From Azonexaceae bacterium (GTDB lineage Bacteria; Pseudomonadota; Gammaproteobacteria; Burkholderiales; Rhodocyclaceae), in NCBI GenBank assembly GCA_013335535.1, contig JAAXVL010000005.1:144959-208958 (forward strand): a DNA stretch of 64,000 nucleotides, in the 5' to 3' direction. A program made the position numbers and the translations under genes. Below the pieces are notes generated by a model, which did not search any database, was not told the DNA's origin, and saw only the letters and a program-made list of their open reading frames with translations. Of this stretch, positions 54,130 through 63,741 are shown one piece after another. The stretch's first letter is position 1. Every line of letters starts with the position of its first letter.

Positions 54130-54717
54130 TCATTTGCACTCGGGGTATTGTTTTTCGATAGCGACAAGTATTTCTGACCCAATTTGTCGGGTCAGCTTGG
54201 AAATTCGCAATGCTTCTTGAAATTTGTTCAATGGCGCTGGCGCAGAGTTCAAAAGCCCGCCAGGCTTAACGTCTTGAACCACGGCCTCAAGCAATTGATA
54301 AAACTCAACAACTTTGACCTGAATTTGAATATCAATACTACCCAATCTTTCCATACTGCTTTTGAATATTGGATACCTGTCATCCGGCACTTGGACTTCA
54401 AACGAATACTCTGTGATCTGGTTGGCTAGGAATGCTTTTTCAATTGCCTCTAGCGCCTCAATATACTGCCGATGCTTTGCTATCTCTATTGTGGCTTTGA
54501 TCTCTGAGTACAACTGGAGTGTTGTTGAGCGCTTTTCTGAGCGCTCTTTCCGTTTAGCAATGAGGTAATTTGGAATAAATGACGCTATTGCACCGATGAA
54601 TGCGCCACCAAGAGCACTCCACACCGGAAGATAAGGATCAGCACTAACAAATAGCGGTTTGGCCGTTCGCAAAATTTCGACCACAGCCTGAAAAGTCTTT
54701 GTGTCGAGCTCAGTCAT
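54130..54717 (-). CDS. AT-rich hypothetical protein with one membrane segment, probably acquired
   Basis: A 195-residue protein. ATG at 54717 (MTELDTKTFQ) is chosen. An upstream TTG (MAPM) is possible. One hydrophobic segment lies at about residues 29-50 (PVWSALGGAFIGAIASFIPN), followed by a basic KRKERSEKRS and a long helical region (EIKATIEIAKHRQYIEAL). The base composition and codon use (many AAT, ATA and TTA) differ sharply from the GC-rich neighbours. It is flanked by a GGGGTCAGAG motif and a dispersed repeat, suggesting horizontal transfer. No function is recognised. Confidence 0.65.
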   Translation of the reverse strand: MTELDTKTFQAVVEILRTAKPLFVSADPYLPVWSALGGAFIGAIASFIPNYLIAKRKERSEKRSTTLQLYSEIKATIEIAKHRQYIEALEAIEKAFLANQITEYSFEVQVPDDRYPIFKSSMERLGSIDIQIQVKVVEFYQLLEAVVQDVKPGGLLNSAPAPLNKFQEALRISKLTRQIGSEILVAIEKQYPECK

Positions 54718-54752
54718 AGGAGCCAAAGGGGTCAGAGTAATTTTCCAATTAT
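54718..54752. repeat. Repeat-like border with GGGGTCAGAGTAATTTTC
   Basis: The segment just upstream of the AT-rich gene reads GGAGCCAAAGGGGTCAGAG and then TAATTTTCC. I recall this sequence as often bordering inserted cassettes and REP-associated transposase fragments in proteobacteria. The match is from memory and needs a search. Confidence 0.4.
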
Positions 54753-54797
54753 CCCACCCGTCTTAAGGAATCCGCCTCATTGAGTCTATAAATTGAC

Positions 54798-54818
54798 TGC
54801 CACGGTCAACCGGAAAAC
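54798..54818 (-). repeat. Dispersed CCGGTTGACCGTGG element, copy 10 (short tail)
   Basis: On the minus strand it reads TTTTCCGGTTGACCGTGGCA, 20 perfect bases. The AT-rich tail is missing and is replaced by GC-rich sequence. It lies between the HD-GYP gene's 3' end and the AT-rich gene. Confidence 0.8.
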
Positions 54819-54845
54819 CCGCCGTCCTTCCAACCGCAAACTGAC

Positions 54846-56105
54846 TCATAGCCCGAAATGATGGCGGACTTGGCCTTCGAGCAGTTTGCTGGCGGCCGCT
54901 TCGCTGCAACCGGCCAACCGCTCGAAGATATCCCGCGCCATCGGGCGAAAGACGGCCATGACGGCCGGATCGAAGTGACTGTCGGCGTCGGCTTCGAGAA
55001 TGGCCATCGCCGCGTCAAAGCCCATCGGTTCTTTGTAGGGGCGTCGGGAACAGAGCGCGTCGAAGACGTCGGCAACGGCAAAGATGCGGGCGGCCAGGGG
55101 AATCTGCTCGCCCTTGAGTTGTCGCGGATAGCCGGAACCATCCCACTTTTCGTGATGGCCGGAAACCACTTCTTTGGCGTCTTCGAGCCAGCCGATGCCG
55201 ATCATGATTTCTTCGCCCAACTGGACATGCGAGTGCATGACGGCCAGTTCGTCGCTGTTCAGTGGCCCCGGTTTGAGCAGAACGGCGTCTGGAATGCCGA
55301 TCTTGCCGACGTCGTGGAGAAAGCTGCCGATGATCAGCGATTGCATCGAGGTGCCACGGAACCCGAGCTTCTCGGCCATCCGCCCCGCCATCCAGGCGAC
55401 CCGGTAATTATGGGTGCCGGTATCGGAATCGCGCTTGGCAATGGCGCGGCCCAAGGCCTCCATCATTGAAATGTGCGAATCCAGCACCTCGCGCGCCTTG
55501 CGCTCATTGTCGGCAGAAAGACGAACGACCACGGGATAGATCGCCGCACCGCATAGCAGCGAGGCAAAGCCGACCATCAGGGCGGCAGACAGCGCGCTGT
55601 CGAGCATCTGCTGCCGTTGCCATTCGGGCACGACACGGACACCTTCGAAGTAACCGGTGATCTCGGATTGGCCGTTACCGCTCAGGCGCAAGGGAACAAA
55701 AACCCGCAGCACCCAGCGTTTGTCGGGCAACCGGAGACTTTCATAACTGGTCGTCGTATAGGTGGGTGCAGCGTGGTGAAGCAGGATGCCTTCGACCAGC
55801 GTACCGTCCGCAGTCATCGCTTCAGCCAAGCGTTGGCCTTGGCCATCATAGATTTCAGCAATATCGAACAGGCCGCCGACCAGCGTTTTGGCGGCACCAT
55901 GGGCGCGCAAGGCGGCATCCGGCCCACTCAGCGCGATGGCGCCGAAACGGCCGAGCAGACGCTTTGATTCCTCGATAGCCAGCGAAACCGTGCTTTCTTC
56001 AGCATGTTCCCTGGCCACAAACCAGACAACCGGGCTGGCGAGAAAGGCCAGCAGCAGGCTGACGGCGCCAATTCGCCATGCCGTACGCTTGTTGAACGCA
56101 TTCAT
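54846..56105 (-). CDS. Membrane HD-GYP domain protein (c-di-GMP phosphodiesterase type)
   Basis: A 419-residue protein. An N-terminal helix (about residues 12-30) and a second helix near 180-200 enclose a periplasmic sensor of about 150 residues. The HD-GYP domain has HDVGKIGIPD and HHEKWDGSGYP, both intact, so c-di-GMP hydrolysis is likely. GGGAGGCCCC precedes the ATG. It is the natural counterpart of the diguanylate cyclase at 36.4 kb, though no direct link is shown. Confidence 0.95.
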   Translation of the reverse strand: MNAFNKRTAWRIGAVSLLLAFLASPVVWFVAREHAEESTVSLAIEESKRLLGRFGAIALSGPDAALRAHGAAKTLVGGLFDIAEIYDGQGQRLAEAMTADGTLVEGILLHHAAPTYTTTSYESLRLPDKRWVLRVFVPLRLSGNGQSEITGYFEGVRVVPEWQRQQMLDSALSAALMVGFASLLCGAAIYPVVVRLSADNERKAREVLDSHISMMEALGRAIAKRDSDTGTHNYRVAWMAGRMAEKLGFRGTSMQSLIIGSFLHDVGKIGIPDAVLLKPGPLNSDELAVMHSHVQLGEEIMIGIGWLEDAKEVVSGHHEKWDGSGYPRQLKGEQIPLAARIFAVADVFDALCSRRPYKEPMGFDAAMAILEADADSHFDPAVMAVFRPMARDIFERLAGCSEAAASKLLEGQVRHHFGL

Positions 56106-56192
56106 GGGGCCTCCCGTCTTCGCTGACTTGGGTAAGTCCTGATTATTGCCGCCGGACCTTAAGACAACCTGATGGCCGAACCGAGACTTCGC

Positions 56193-56684
56193 CTATGGCT
56201 GAAAGCCGCCGGCCTTCAGCATCCGGTCGTAGAGTACGACATTGACTGTCGCCGCCAGGTTCATGCAGCCATGCGTCGGGATGTACACGATGTCCTTGCA
56301 CCACGAAGTCACGTTCTTTTTCAGGCTGCCGTCTTCCGGGCCGAAGATGTAGAAGGCGCGTTCGGGGTGCTGGTATTCGGTGAGCGGTCTGGCGTCCGGG
56401 TGAACTTCGATGGCGACGGGAACGCAGCCGAAGGGGATGACCTGCTGCAGGTCGTCGACGCCGATCAGCGGCAGTTGCAGATGGACCTGTTTGGTATCGG
56501 TGCGGAATTCGACGGCGCGCTCGTAGCGTTTGCCGGTGTAGAAAACGCTATTAACGCCATAGCAGCCAGCGGCGCGCATGATGGAGCCGACGTTTTCCGG
56601 GCCTTTCGGGTTGTAGAGGCCAATGCAGGAATAGCCGGTGTAGCCCTGGACGGCCTGTTTGCGGGTGATGGTTTCGATGCTCAT
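56193..56684 (-). CDS. TrmH-family RNA methyltransferase (SPOUT)
   Basis: A 163-residue SPOUT methyltransferase. The motifs GLYNPKGPENVGSIMRAAGC, FYIFGPEDGSL and IPTHGCMNLAATVNVVLYDR are present. It uses S-adenosylmethionine to methylate tRNA or rRNA, with target unknown. It is shorter than TrmH and lacks an N-terminal RNA-binding extension. The ATG at 56682-56684 lies just two bases after the preceding gene's stop codon, so the two are co-transcribed. Confidence 0.9.
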   Translation of the reverse strand: MSIETITRKQAVQGYTGYSCIGLYNPKGPENVGSIMRAAGCYGVNSVFYTGKRYERAVEFRTDTKQVHLQLPLIGVDDLQQVIPFGCVPVAIEVHPDARPLTEYQHPERAFYIFGPEDGSLKKNVTSWCKDIVYIPTHGCMNLAATVNVVLYDRMLKAGGFQP

Positions 56685-56686
56685 CG

Positions 56687-57190
56687 TTACTCGGGCTGAC
56701 GGAATTCGTCGTCTATCCAGGCGTTGGCGCTGGCCGGGCTGAGCTTGAAGTTCGGGCCGACACGGACCTTGGCCAGTTGCTCGCCATCGGCATCTTCGGC
56801 CGACAGCGTGGCGTAGGGATCGTCCTCGTCGGGAACGATGTCCAGGCATATCAAAATTGGCCCGTTTTCCCGGTCGACCGTGAGTTTCCGGTGCAGTTGG
56901 GCATGCAGTTGATGCTCGTGCCGGCGCAGGACCTCCGAGGCGGTCTTGATCAGGGTCTGGAAGGCGGAAACGTCGAGCGGCTTGGGATTTTTCTTGTCGC
57001 GACCCATGGTCCACGGGCCGACCAGCGCCGGTTCGGCTTCGCCGTCCTTGATCATTTCGACGGCCCAGCCTTCGTCATCTTCGTTCTTAATGACTCTGGC
57101 AGTCCAGCCGTTATTGCGCCACAGGCGCGGCTCGTTGATGACGTCGGACTCTTCGGAGTCGACGGTGTCGTTCGTTGCGTTTTCAGTCAT
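56687..57190 (-). CDS. Hypothetical protein with coding repeat insertion
   Basis: A 167-residue acidic soluble protein starting at 57190 (MTENATNDTVDSEESD). The body contains RLWRNNGWTARVIKNEDDEG and WAVEMIKDGEAEPALVGPWT, then a long helix (FQTLIKTASEVLRRHEHQL). The segment LTVDRENGPILI is encoded by a dispersed repeat copy. No family is recognised. It is immediately upstream of the methyltransferase gene. Confidence 0.7.
   Translation of the reverse strand: MTENATNDTVDSEESDVINEPRLWRNNGWTARVIKNEDDEGWAVEMIKDGEAEPALVGPWTMGRDKKNPKPLDVSAFQTLIKTASEVLRRHEHQLHAQLHRKLTVDRENGPILICLDIVPDEDDPYATLSAEDADGEQLAKVRVGPNFKLSPASANAWIDDEFRQPE
56850..56883 (+). repeat. Dispersed element, copy 11 (coding variant CCGGTCGACCGTG)
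   Basis: TATCAAAATTGGCCCG then TTTTCCCGGTCGACCGTGA. As in murI, the core is a perfect palindrome CGGTCGACCG. It encodes LTVDRENGPIL on the opposite strand, in the middle of the hypothetical gene. Confidence 0.72.
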
Positions 57191-57240
57191 CCCCGAATTG
57201 TACTTCCCGGCAGGCTAGCGACGCTTCCCGACGCGCTGGT

Positions 57241-57813
57241 TCAGGGTGCTGCGGTGGCCTTGGCGGCATCAATCTCGAGGTGACATGGCGCCAGCAGGAG
57301 GTGGGCCAGATGTTCCGGATCGGTCGAACCCAGGTGTTCGGCGAAGGCAGTCAGGCGGGGATCTTTTGCCTCGACCAGGGCGGCGATGAGCAGCCGTGCG
57401 GCTTCGCGCGGATTGGTCACGCCAAGCACGTAGCCGGGCCAGTCCTTGTAGTGGGTCAGCAGTTCGGCCTTGTAATCCTGATAGAGCGCGGAATTCTGCA
57501 CAAATTCGAGTTCGGCCTTCTTGGCGGCAATTTCGGCATCGATCTCGGCATCGGTGTTCTGGTAGTGCGCCTTCTCAGCCTCGGTCCAATGCGGCTTTTC
57601 GCCATGCTTTTCACGCAGGGTGGCGAAGGTGCTGGCCAGCTCGATCTGCGAATGGGTCGAAGCGTCGCGGAAGACATGGACCTGATCCTTGCCGTGGCCC
57701 TCCTTGCCAACGTAGCGCATGCTCGCCGTAATGCGCCGCGGATTGAAGCGGAACTGGCGGGCGCAGGCGGCGCGCAGGAGGTCGAAGAGTTCTTCAATTT
57801 TTGCTGGGCTCAC
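57241..57813 (-). CDS. Hypothetical helical protein
   Basis: A 190-residue protein starting at GTG (MSPAKIEELFDLLRAACARQ). It is almost entirely helical, with FRFNPRRITASMRYVGKEGH and a heptad-like region near residues 90-115 (DAEIDAEIAAKKAELEFVQ). There is no signal peptide or membrane segment. No family is recognised. It lies on the same strand as icd and the acidic protein, with a terminator hairpin between it and icd. Confidence 0.6.
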   Translation of the reverse strand: MSPAKIEELFDLLRAACARQFRFNPRRITASMRYVGKEGHGKDQVHVFRDASTHSQIELASTFATLREKHGEKPHWTEAEKAHYQNTDAEIDAEIAAKKAELEFVQNSALYQDYKAELLTHYKDWPGYVLGVTNPREAARLLIAALVEAKDPRLTAFAEHLGSTDPEHLAHLLLAPCHLEIDAAKATAAP

Positions 57814-57914
57814 AGGACTGTCCTTTCATTCGCCCTGAACTGCGGCGCGTGCATCACTGGCCAATTGGCTGGCCCACAGCATACGCCCGCCCTTGTCCCA
57901 GCGGGGGCGCAAAA

Positions 57915-57939
57915 TGACAAAAGCCACCTTGCGGTGGCT
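57915..57939 (-). terminator. Rho-independent terminator of icd
   Basis: AAGCCACC pairs with GGTGGCTT around a short TTGC loop (57920-57939). On the minus strand it is followed by TTTGTCATTTT. It lies just after the icd stop codon. Confidence 0.75.
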
Positions 57940-57963
57940 TCGTGCAAACAGTCTCCCGGCCAA

Positions 57964-59205
57964 TCACATGCGGGCGATCATCGCATCGCCAAAAGCGGAG
58001 CATGACAACTCCTCGGCCCCTTCCATCTGGCGGGCAAAGTCGTAGGTCACCTGCTTGTCGCCAATGGCTTTTTCCATCGACTTGATGACCAGATTGGCCG
58101 CTTCCTTCCAGCCGAGGTGGCGCAGCATCATTTCGGCCGAGAGGATGAGCGAACCGGGATTCACTTTGTCCAGCCCGGCGTACTTCGGCGCCGTGCCGTG
58201 CGTTGCCTCGAAACAGGCGTACTGGTCGGAAATGTTGGCGCCCGGCGCGATGCCGATACCGCCGACCTGCGCGGCCAGCGCGTCGGAAATGTAATCGCCG
58301 TTGAGGTTGGTCGTGGCGATCACATCGTATTCAGCCGGGCGGAGCAGGATCTGCTGCAGAAAGGCGTCGGCAATGGAGTCCTTGACGGTGATTTCGCGCC
58401 CGGTGTTCGGGTTGGTGAAGTGGCACCATGGCCCACCGTCGATGGGCTGGGCACCGAACTCTTCCCGCGCCACCTTGTAGGCGATGTCGCGGAACAGGCC
58501 TTCGGTGAATTTCATGATGTTGCCCTTGTGCACGATGGTCAGCGACTTGCGGTCGTTATCCACGGCGTACTTGAGCGCGGCGCGCACGAGGCGGGTAGTG
58601 CCTTCGACGGAGATCGGCTTGATACCGATGCCGGAGCTTTCCGGGAAGCGGATTTTCTTGACGCCCATTTCCTTCTGCAGGAAATCGATGACTTTCCTTG
58701 CCTGCTCGGAATCGGCAGCCCACTCGACACCGGCGTAGATGTCTTCGGTGTTCTCGCGGAAGATGACCATGTTGGTCAGTTCCGGGTGCTTGAGCGGCGA
58801 CGGCACGCCCTTGAAATACTGCACCGGGCGGACGCACTGGTAGAGATCGAGCTCCTGGCGCAGCGCGACGTTGAGCGAGCGGATGCCGCCGCCGACCGGC
58901 GTCGTCATCGGCCCCTTGATCGAGACGGAATATTCCTTGAGCGCAGCGAAGGTTTCCTGCGGGAACCACTCGTCCGGACCATAGATGCGCGTCGATTTTT
59001 CGCCAGCGAAGACCTCCATCCAGTAAATCTTCTTCGTCCCGCCATAAGCCTTCTCAACAGCGGCGTCGATAACCTTGATCATGACCGGCGTGATGTCGAT
59101 GCCGATGCCGTCACCCTCGATGAAGGGAATGATCGGGTTGTTGGGAATCGGCTGACCGGAAACGATTTTCTGGCCGCCTGGCGGCACCTTGATGTGAGAA
59201 GTCAT
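57964..59205 (-). CDS. icd: Isocitrate dehydrogenase (NADP+), dimeric type
   Basis: Icd oxidatively decarboxylates isocitrate to 2-oxoglutarate with NADP+. The block [20 protein letters not shown] has Ser110, equivalent to the Ser113 that AceK phosphorylates in E. coli. Also present are [13 protein letters not shown] and [20 protein letters not shown]. The ATG at 59205 ([13 protein letters not shown]) gives 413 residues. It lies next to a second, unrelated isocitrate dehydrogenase and 2.7 kb from aceK. Confidence 0.97.
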   Translation of the reverse strand: MTSHIKVPPGGQKIVSGQPIPNNPIIPFIEGDGIGIDITPVMIKVIDAAVEKAYGGTKKIYWMEVFAGEKSTRIYGPDEWFPQETFAALKEYSVSIKGPMTTPVGGGIRSLNVALRQELDLYQCVRPVQYFKGVPSPLKHPELTNMVIFRENTEDIYAGVEWAADSEQARKVIDFLQKEMGVKKIRFPESSGIGIKPISVEGTTRLVRAALKYAVDNDRKSLTIVHKGNIMKFTEGLFRDIAYKVAREEFGAQPIDGGPWCHFTNPNTGREITVKDSIADAFLQQILLRPAEYDVIATTNLNGDYISDALAAQVGGIGIAPGANISDQYACFEATHGTAPKYAGLDKVNPGSLILSAEMMLRHLGWKEAANLVIKSMEKAIGDKQVTYDFARQMEGAEELSCSAFGDAMIARM

Positions 59206-59351
59206 GGTCTTTCCTTGGCAAGTGATCGGATGGGCCGTAGCCACATTCCGTTGATCGGCAAAGCCCGACGCCATCCTCAGGCGCCAAGGCTGCGCGCTGA
59301 TTATGTCGCAAAACCTTGTCCGGTGTCAGCCAATTGGCCGAGCGCCGAGAC

Positions 59352-59389
59352 TTCCACGGTCAACCGGAAAAAGAGCCCGAAAATGAAAA
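59352..59389 (-). repeat. Dispersed CCGGTTGACCGTGG element, copy 12
   Basis: On the minus strand it reads TTTTCATTTTCGGGCTC, then TTTTTCCGGTTGACCGTGGA. It directly abuts the hairpin terminator of the monomeric isocitrate dehydrogenase gene. Confidence 0.87.
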
Positions 59390-59416
59390 AAGCGAAGGTC
59401 GAATCGACCTTCGCTT
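59385..59416 (-). terminator. Rho-independent terminator of the monomeric isocitrate dehydrogenase gene
   Basis: AAGCGAAGGTCGA pairs with TCGACCTTCGCTT around a single base (59390-59416). On the minus strand the stem is followed by TTTTTT. It is a very stable hairpin next to repeat copy 12. Confidence 0.88.
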
Positions 59417-59449
59417 TCTGGACCACAAGCGCCGCAGCGCCGGTCAAAC

Positions 59450-61687
59450 TCAGCGGCGCGCAGCCTTCAGTGCAGCGTTGAGCGTCGGGCTCGGACGCAT
59501 TACAGCCTTGCACTTCTCGGCATCGGCCTTGTAGTAGCCACCGATATCAACCGGACGGCCTTGTACCGACTTCAACTCGGCAATGATCTGTGCCTCGTTG
59601 TCGGTCAGCGTCTTGGCCAGCTTGGTGAAGTGGGCTGCCAGTTCGGCATCCTCCTTCTGCGCAGCCAGTTCCTGCGCCCAGTACATGGCAAGGTAGAACT
59701 GCGAACCGCGGTTGTCGAGCTCACCGGTCTTCGGCGACGGCGACTTGTTGTTGTCGAGCAGCTTGCCGGTGGCGGCGTCGAGCGTCTTGGCAAGCAGGAC
59801 AGCACGCTTGTTGCCATCCTTGATGCCCTGCTCTTCGAGCGACACGGCCAGGGCCAGGAACTCGCCGAGCGAATCCCAGCGCAGGTGATTTTCCTGCGTC
59901 AGCTGCTGCACGTGCTTCGGCGCGGAGCCGCCGGCACCGGTTTCGTACATGCCGCCGCCGTTCATGAGCGGGACGATAGACAGCATCTTGGCCGAGGTGC
60001 CCAGCTCCATGATCGGGAAGAGGTCGGTCAGGTAGTCGCGAAGAATGTTGCCGGTCACCGAGATGGTGTCCAGACCACGGGCGACACGTTCGAGCGTGAA
60101 GCGCATGGCGCGAACCTGCGACATGATCTGGATGTCGAGACCGCTGGTGTCGTGATCCTTGAGGTACTTCTGGACCTTCTTGATCAGCTCGTTCTCGTGC
60201 GGACGGTAGGCGTCCAGCCAGAAGATGGCCGGCATGCCGGACTGGCGGGCGCGGGTGACGGCGAGCTTGACCCAGTCGCGGATCGGCGCATCCTTGACCT
60301 GGCAGGCGCGCCAGATATCGCCGGCTTCGACGTTCTGCGTGAGCAGGACTTCGCCGGTGGCGTTATCGACGATGTTGGCGATGCCGTCTTCGGTGATTTC
60401 GAAGGTCTTGTCGTGCGAACCGTATTCTTCGGCCTGCTGGGCCATCAGGCCGACGTTCGGCACAGTGCCCATGGTGCGCGGATCGAAGTTGCCATGCCAT
60501 TTGACGAAGTTGATCATCTCCTGGTAGATGCGGGCGAAGGTCGATTCCGGCATGACGCACTTGCTGTCGTAGGTCTTGCCGTCGGCGCCCCACATCTTGC
60601 CGCCCTGACGAATCATGGCCGGCATGGAAGCATCGACGATGATGTCGTTCGGCGAATGGAAATTGGTGATGCCCTTGGCCGAATCGACCATGGCCAGACG
60701 CGGACGGTGTTCCTGACAGGCGTGCAGGTCGCGGATGATCTCGTCGCGCTTGGATTCCGGCAGCTGCTTGATCTTCTCGTACAGATCGACCATGCCGTTA
60801 TTGACGTTGATGCCCAGTTCGTCGAAGGTCTTGCCGTGCTTGTCGAAGGCGTCCTTGTAGTAGATCTTGACGCAGTGGCCGAAGACGATCGGGTGCGAGA
60901 CCTTCATCATCGTCGCCTTGACGTGCAGCGAGAAGAGGATGCCGGCTTCGCGGCAGTCTTCGAGCTGCGCTTCGTAGAAGTCGCAGAGCGCCTTCTTGCT
61001 CATGAACATCGAGTCGATGATCTCGCCTTCGAGCAGGGAGAGCTTCGGCTTCAACACGGTGGTCTTGCCGCCCTTGGCGATCAGTTCCATGCGGACTTCA
61101 CGTGCCTTGTCGAGCGTCAGCGACTTTTCGCCGTGGTAGAAGTCACCGTGTTCCATGTGCGAAACATGGGTCTGCGACCATTGCTTCCACTCGCCCATCG
61201 AATGCGGGCGCTTCCGGGCAAAATTCTTGACGGCGCCCGGCGCGCGGCGGTCGGAGTTACCTTCGCGCAGCACCGGATTGACGGCCGAACCGATACACTT
61301 GCCGAAGCGGGCCTTGAGCGCCTTGGCTTCTTCGGTATCGGCGGTTTCCGGGTAATCGGGGATCTTGTAGCCCTTTTCCTGCAGCTCCTTGACGCAAGCC
61401 TTGAGCTGGGCGACGGAGGCCGAAATGTTCGGCAGCTTGATGATGTTGGTTTCCGGCAGCAGACACTTCTTGCCGAGTTCGCCGAGGGTGTTCGGCACTT
61501 TCTGGTCGTCGGGAAGGAATTCGGAGAATTCGGCGAGAACACGGGCGGAGACCGAAATGTCGGCCTTCTCGATTTCAATGCCGGCCGGCTCCGTAAAAGT
61601 GCGGACGATCGGCAAAAACGCACAAGTCGCCAGCAACGGCGCCTCGTCGGTGAGCGTGTAGATGATCTTGGACTTGCCTGCGGACAT
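59450..61687 (-). CDS. Isocitrate dehydrogenase (NADP+), monomeric type
   Basis: A 745-residue monomeric isocitrate dehydrogenase, a family unrelated in sequence to icd. Diagnostic segments are [54 protein letters not shown] and [24 protein letters not shown] blocks. The length and N-terminus are normal. Monomeric enzymes are not known AceK substrates, so this gene may provide unregulated NADPH and 2-oxoglutarate. Divergent from aceK. Confidence 0.97.
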   Translation of the reverse strand: MSAGKSKIIYTLTDEAPLLATCAFLPIVRTFTEPAGIEIEKADISVSARVLAEFSEFLPDDQKVPNTLGELGKKCLLPETNIIKLPNISASVAQLKACVKELQEKGYKIPDYPETADTEEAKALKARFGKCIGSAVNPVLREGNSDRRAPGAVKNFARKRPHSMGEWKQWSQTHVSHMEHGDFYHGEKSLTLDKAREVRMELIAKGGKTTVLKPKLSLLEGEIIDSMFMSKKALCDFYEAQLEDCREAGILFSLHVKATMMKVSHPIVFGHCVKIYYKDAFDKHGKTFDELGINVNNGMVDLYEKIKQLPESKRDEIIRDLHACQEHRPRLAMVDSAKGITNFHSPNDIIVDASMPAMIRQGGKMWGADGKTYDSKCVMPESTFARIYQEMINFVKWHGNFDPRTMGTVPNVGLMAQQAEEYGSHDKTFEITEDGIANIVDNATGEVLLTQNVEAGDIWRACQVKDAPIRDWVKLAVTRARQSGMPAIFWLDAYRPHENELIKKVQKYLKDHDTSGLDIQIMSQVRAMRFTLERVARGLDTISVTGNILRDYLTDLFPIMELGTSAKMLSIVPLMNGGGMYETGAGGSAPKHVQQLTQENHLRWDSLGEFLALAVSLEEQGIKDGNKRAVLLAKTLDAATGKLLDNNKSPSPKTGELDNRGSQFYLAMYWAQELAAQKEDAELAAHFTKLAKTLTDNEAQIIAELKSVQGRPVDIGGYYKADAEKCKAVMRPSPTLNAALKAARR

Positions 61688-61908
61688 ACGAACCCCTTGG
61701 TGATGGTTTTTGATATGCGAGTCGGCGACGATACGCCGACACCCTTGCGCGGTGCTTACAGAGTCTCGGGAGTATCCGCAACGCGACGCTTCCGGTCAAC
61801 GGTGAAATACGGTTTCACAGTGTGGTCCGCCACGGACACCCCGAATGGCGGCAATCTCGTCATTTCGCCCCCGGACCACTAAAATCCCCTGACATACGGA
61901 GCGATCAC

Positions 61909-63681
61909 ATGAAAATCTCAGTCGGGCTCTACGGCACCAGCGCGCACCAGATTGCGCTGGCCATGATCCAGGGATTCAACAAGCACTACACGCTGTTTCG
62001 CCAGAGCAGCCGCGAAGCCAAGTCGCGTTTTGAGCAAAGCGACTGGCAGGGCGTGCACAAGGCAGTGCGTGAGCGCATCCGCTTTTACGACGACCGCGTC
62101 GACGAGTGCGTCGAACGCCTGCGCGACGACTACGACGCCCAGCACCTCGACGACAGCACCTGGCAGCAGGTCAAGCTGCTCTACATCGGCCTGTTGCTCA
62201 ACCACAAGCAACCGGAACTGGCCGAAACCTTTTTCAACTCGGTGACCACCAAGATCCTGCACCGCAATTACTTCCACAACGATTTCATTTTTGTCCGCCC
62301 GAGCATTTCGACCGAGAACATCGAGGGCGACGACACCCAGACCTACCGCAGCTACTACGCCAAGGCAAACGGCCTGCGCGGGGCGATCCACGCCATCATC
62401 GACGACTTCGGCTGGCAGCGCCCCTTCGCCGACCTCGAGCGAGATGTCGGTCACGTATACGACGCGGTCAGTCATCACCTGAACGGCATGCCGCGACGCG
62501 AAGTCAATTTTCAGATCCAGGTACTCGGCTCGCCTTTCTACCGCAACAAGGCAGCCTACATCATCGGCAAGGCAATCAACGGCGCCAATGAATACCCGTT
62601 TGCCATCCCGGTGCTGCACGACGAGGAAGGCAAGCTCTACCTCGACACCATCCTGCTCGACGGGTGGCGGATCGGCCTGCTCTTCTCGCTGTCGCGCGCC
62701 TACTTCATGGTCGACATGGAAGTGCCGTCCGGCTACGTCCAGTTTCTGCGCTCCATCCTGCCCAACAAACCGCGTTCCGAGCTGTACATCATGCTCGGTC
62801 TCGGCAAGCAGGGTAAAACCATGTTCTTCCGCGACTTGATCTATCACCTGCACCATTCGGAAGACAAATTCATCATGGCTCCCGGCATCCGCGGCATGGT
62901 CATGCTGGTGTTCACGCTGCCCTCTTATCCCTATGTCTTCAAGATCATCAAGGATGTTTTCGGTGCCTCGAAGAACATGGACCGCGCCACGGTCAAACGC
63001 AAATTCATGATGGTCAAGCAGGTCGACCGCGTCGGTCGCATGGCCGATACGCTCGAATTCTCAAACGTTCTGTTCCCGCGCAACCGATTCGACGACGAGG
63101 TCGTGGCCGAACTGGAAAAACTGGCGCCGTCCTGCTACGAAATCGACGGCGATCAACTGATCATCAAGCATCTCTACATCGAACGGCGGATGGAACCGCT
63201 CAACATACACCTTGACCGCATGGAACGCGCCAACAACATCGAAGGACTGGAACACGCCATCATCGAATACGGCAGCGCCATCCGCGAAATGGCCCAGGCC
63301 AACGTCTTCCCGGGCGACATGCTATGGAAGAATTTCGGGGTCACCCGCTACGGGCGCGTGGTCTTCTATGACTATGACGAAATCGAATACATGACCGACT
63401 GCAACTTCCGCAAGATCCCACCAGCCCCGGATTTCGAAACCGAGATGTCAGGCGAAATCTGGTACCCGGTGGCCAGGAACGACATATTTCCGGAGGAGTT
63501 CGCCACCTTCCTGCTCGCCTCACCAACCTTGCGCAGAATATTCAACAAATATCATGCCGATCTGCTATCGCCAAAATTCTGGCAAGATTCGCAGCAGAAA
63601 ATACGAGAGGGGCATGTTGAAGATTTTTTCCCATACCCGCAGGAACTCCGTTTTTGCAATACAGCGCCATTAAGTGACTGA
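61909..63681 (+). CDS. aceK: Isocitrate dehydrogenase kinase/phosphatase
   Basis: AceK phosphorylates Icd to divert isocitrate into the glyoxylate shunt and dephosphorylates it when carbon is plentiful. The ATP-binding loop GLGKQGKTMFFRDL lies near residues 297-310. Family segments NYFHNDFIFVRPSISTENIE and FPGDMLWKNFGVTRYGRVVF are also present. ATG at 61909 gives 590 residues. Unlike E. coli, it is not in an aceBAK operon but sits beside the dehydrogenase genes. Confidence 0.97.
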   Translation: MKISVGLYGTSAHQIALAMIQGFNKHYTLFRQSSREAKSRFEQSDWQGVHKAVRERIRFYDDRVDECVERLRDDYDAQHLDDSTWQQVKLLYIGLLLNHKQPELAETFFNSVTTKILHRNYFHNDFIFVRPSISTENIEGDDTQTYRSYYAKANGLRGAIHAIIDDFGWQRPFADLERDVGHVYDAVSHHLNGMPRREVNFQIQVLGSPFYRNKAAYIIGKAINGANEYPFAIPVLHDEEGKLYLDTILLDGWRIGLLFSLSRAYFMVDMEVPSGYVQFLRSILPNKPRSELYIMLGLGKQGKTMFFRDLIYHLHHSEDKFIMAPGIRGMVMLVFTLPSYPYVFKIIKDVFGASKNMDRATVKRKFMMVKQVDRVGRMADTLEFSNVLFPRNRFDDEVVAELEKLAPSCYEIDGDQLIIKHLYIERRMEPLNIHLDRMERANNIEGLEHAIIEYGSAIREMAQANVFPGDMLWKNFGVTRYGRVVFYDYDEIEYMTDCNFRKIPPAPDFETEMSGEIWYPVARNDIFPEEFATFLLASPTLRRIFNKYHADLLSPKFWQDSQQKIREGHVEDFFPYPQELRFCNTAPLSD

Positions 63682-63741
63682 CAAAAAAGTCATACATCAT
63701 TACAATCCGCGGGATAATTTCCCACAAATAGAGAGAGCAGC

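Noticed and set aside
21129..59389. The repeated motif as a CRISPR array
   Set aside because: Copies are separated by hundreds to thousands of bases, lie in both orientations and inside genes, and have no regular spacers or cas genes.
61788..61803. CCGGTCAACGGTG resembling the dispersed element
   Set aside because: The central bases differ and the GTGG end and AT tail are missing. It is not counted as a copy.
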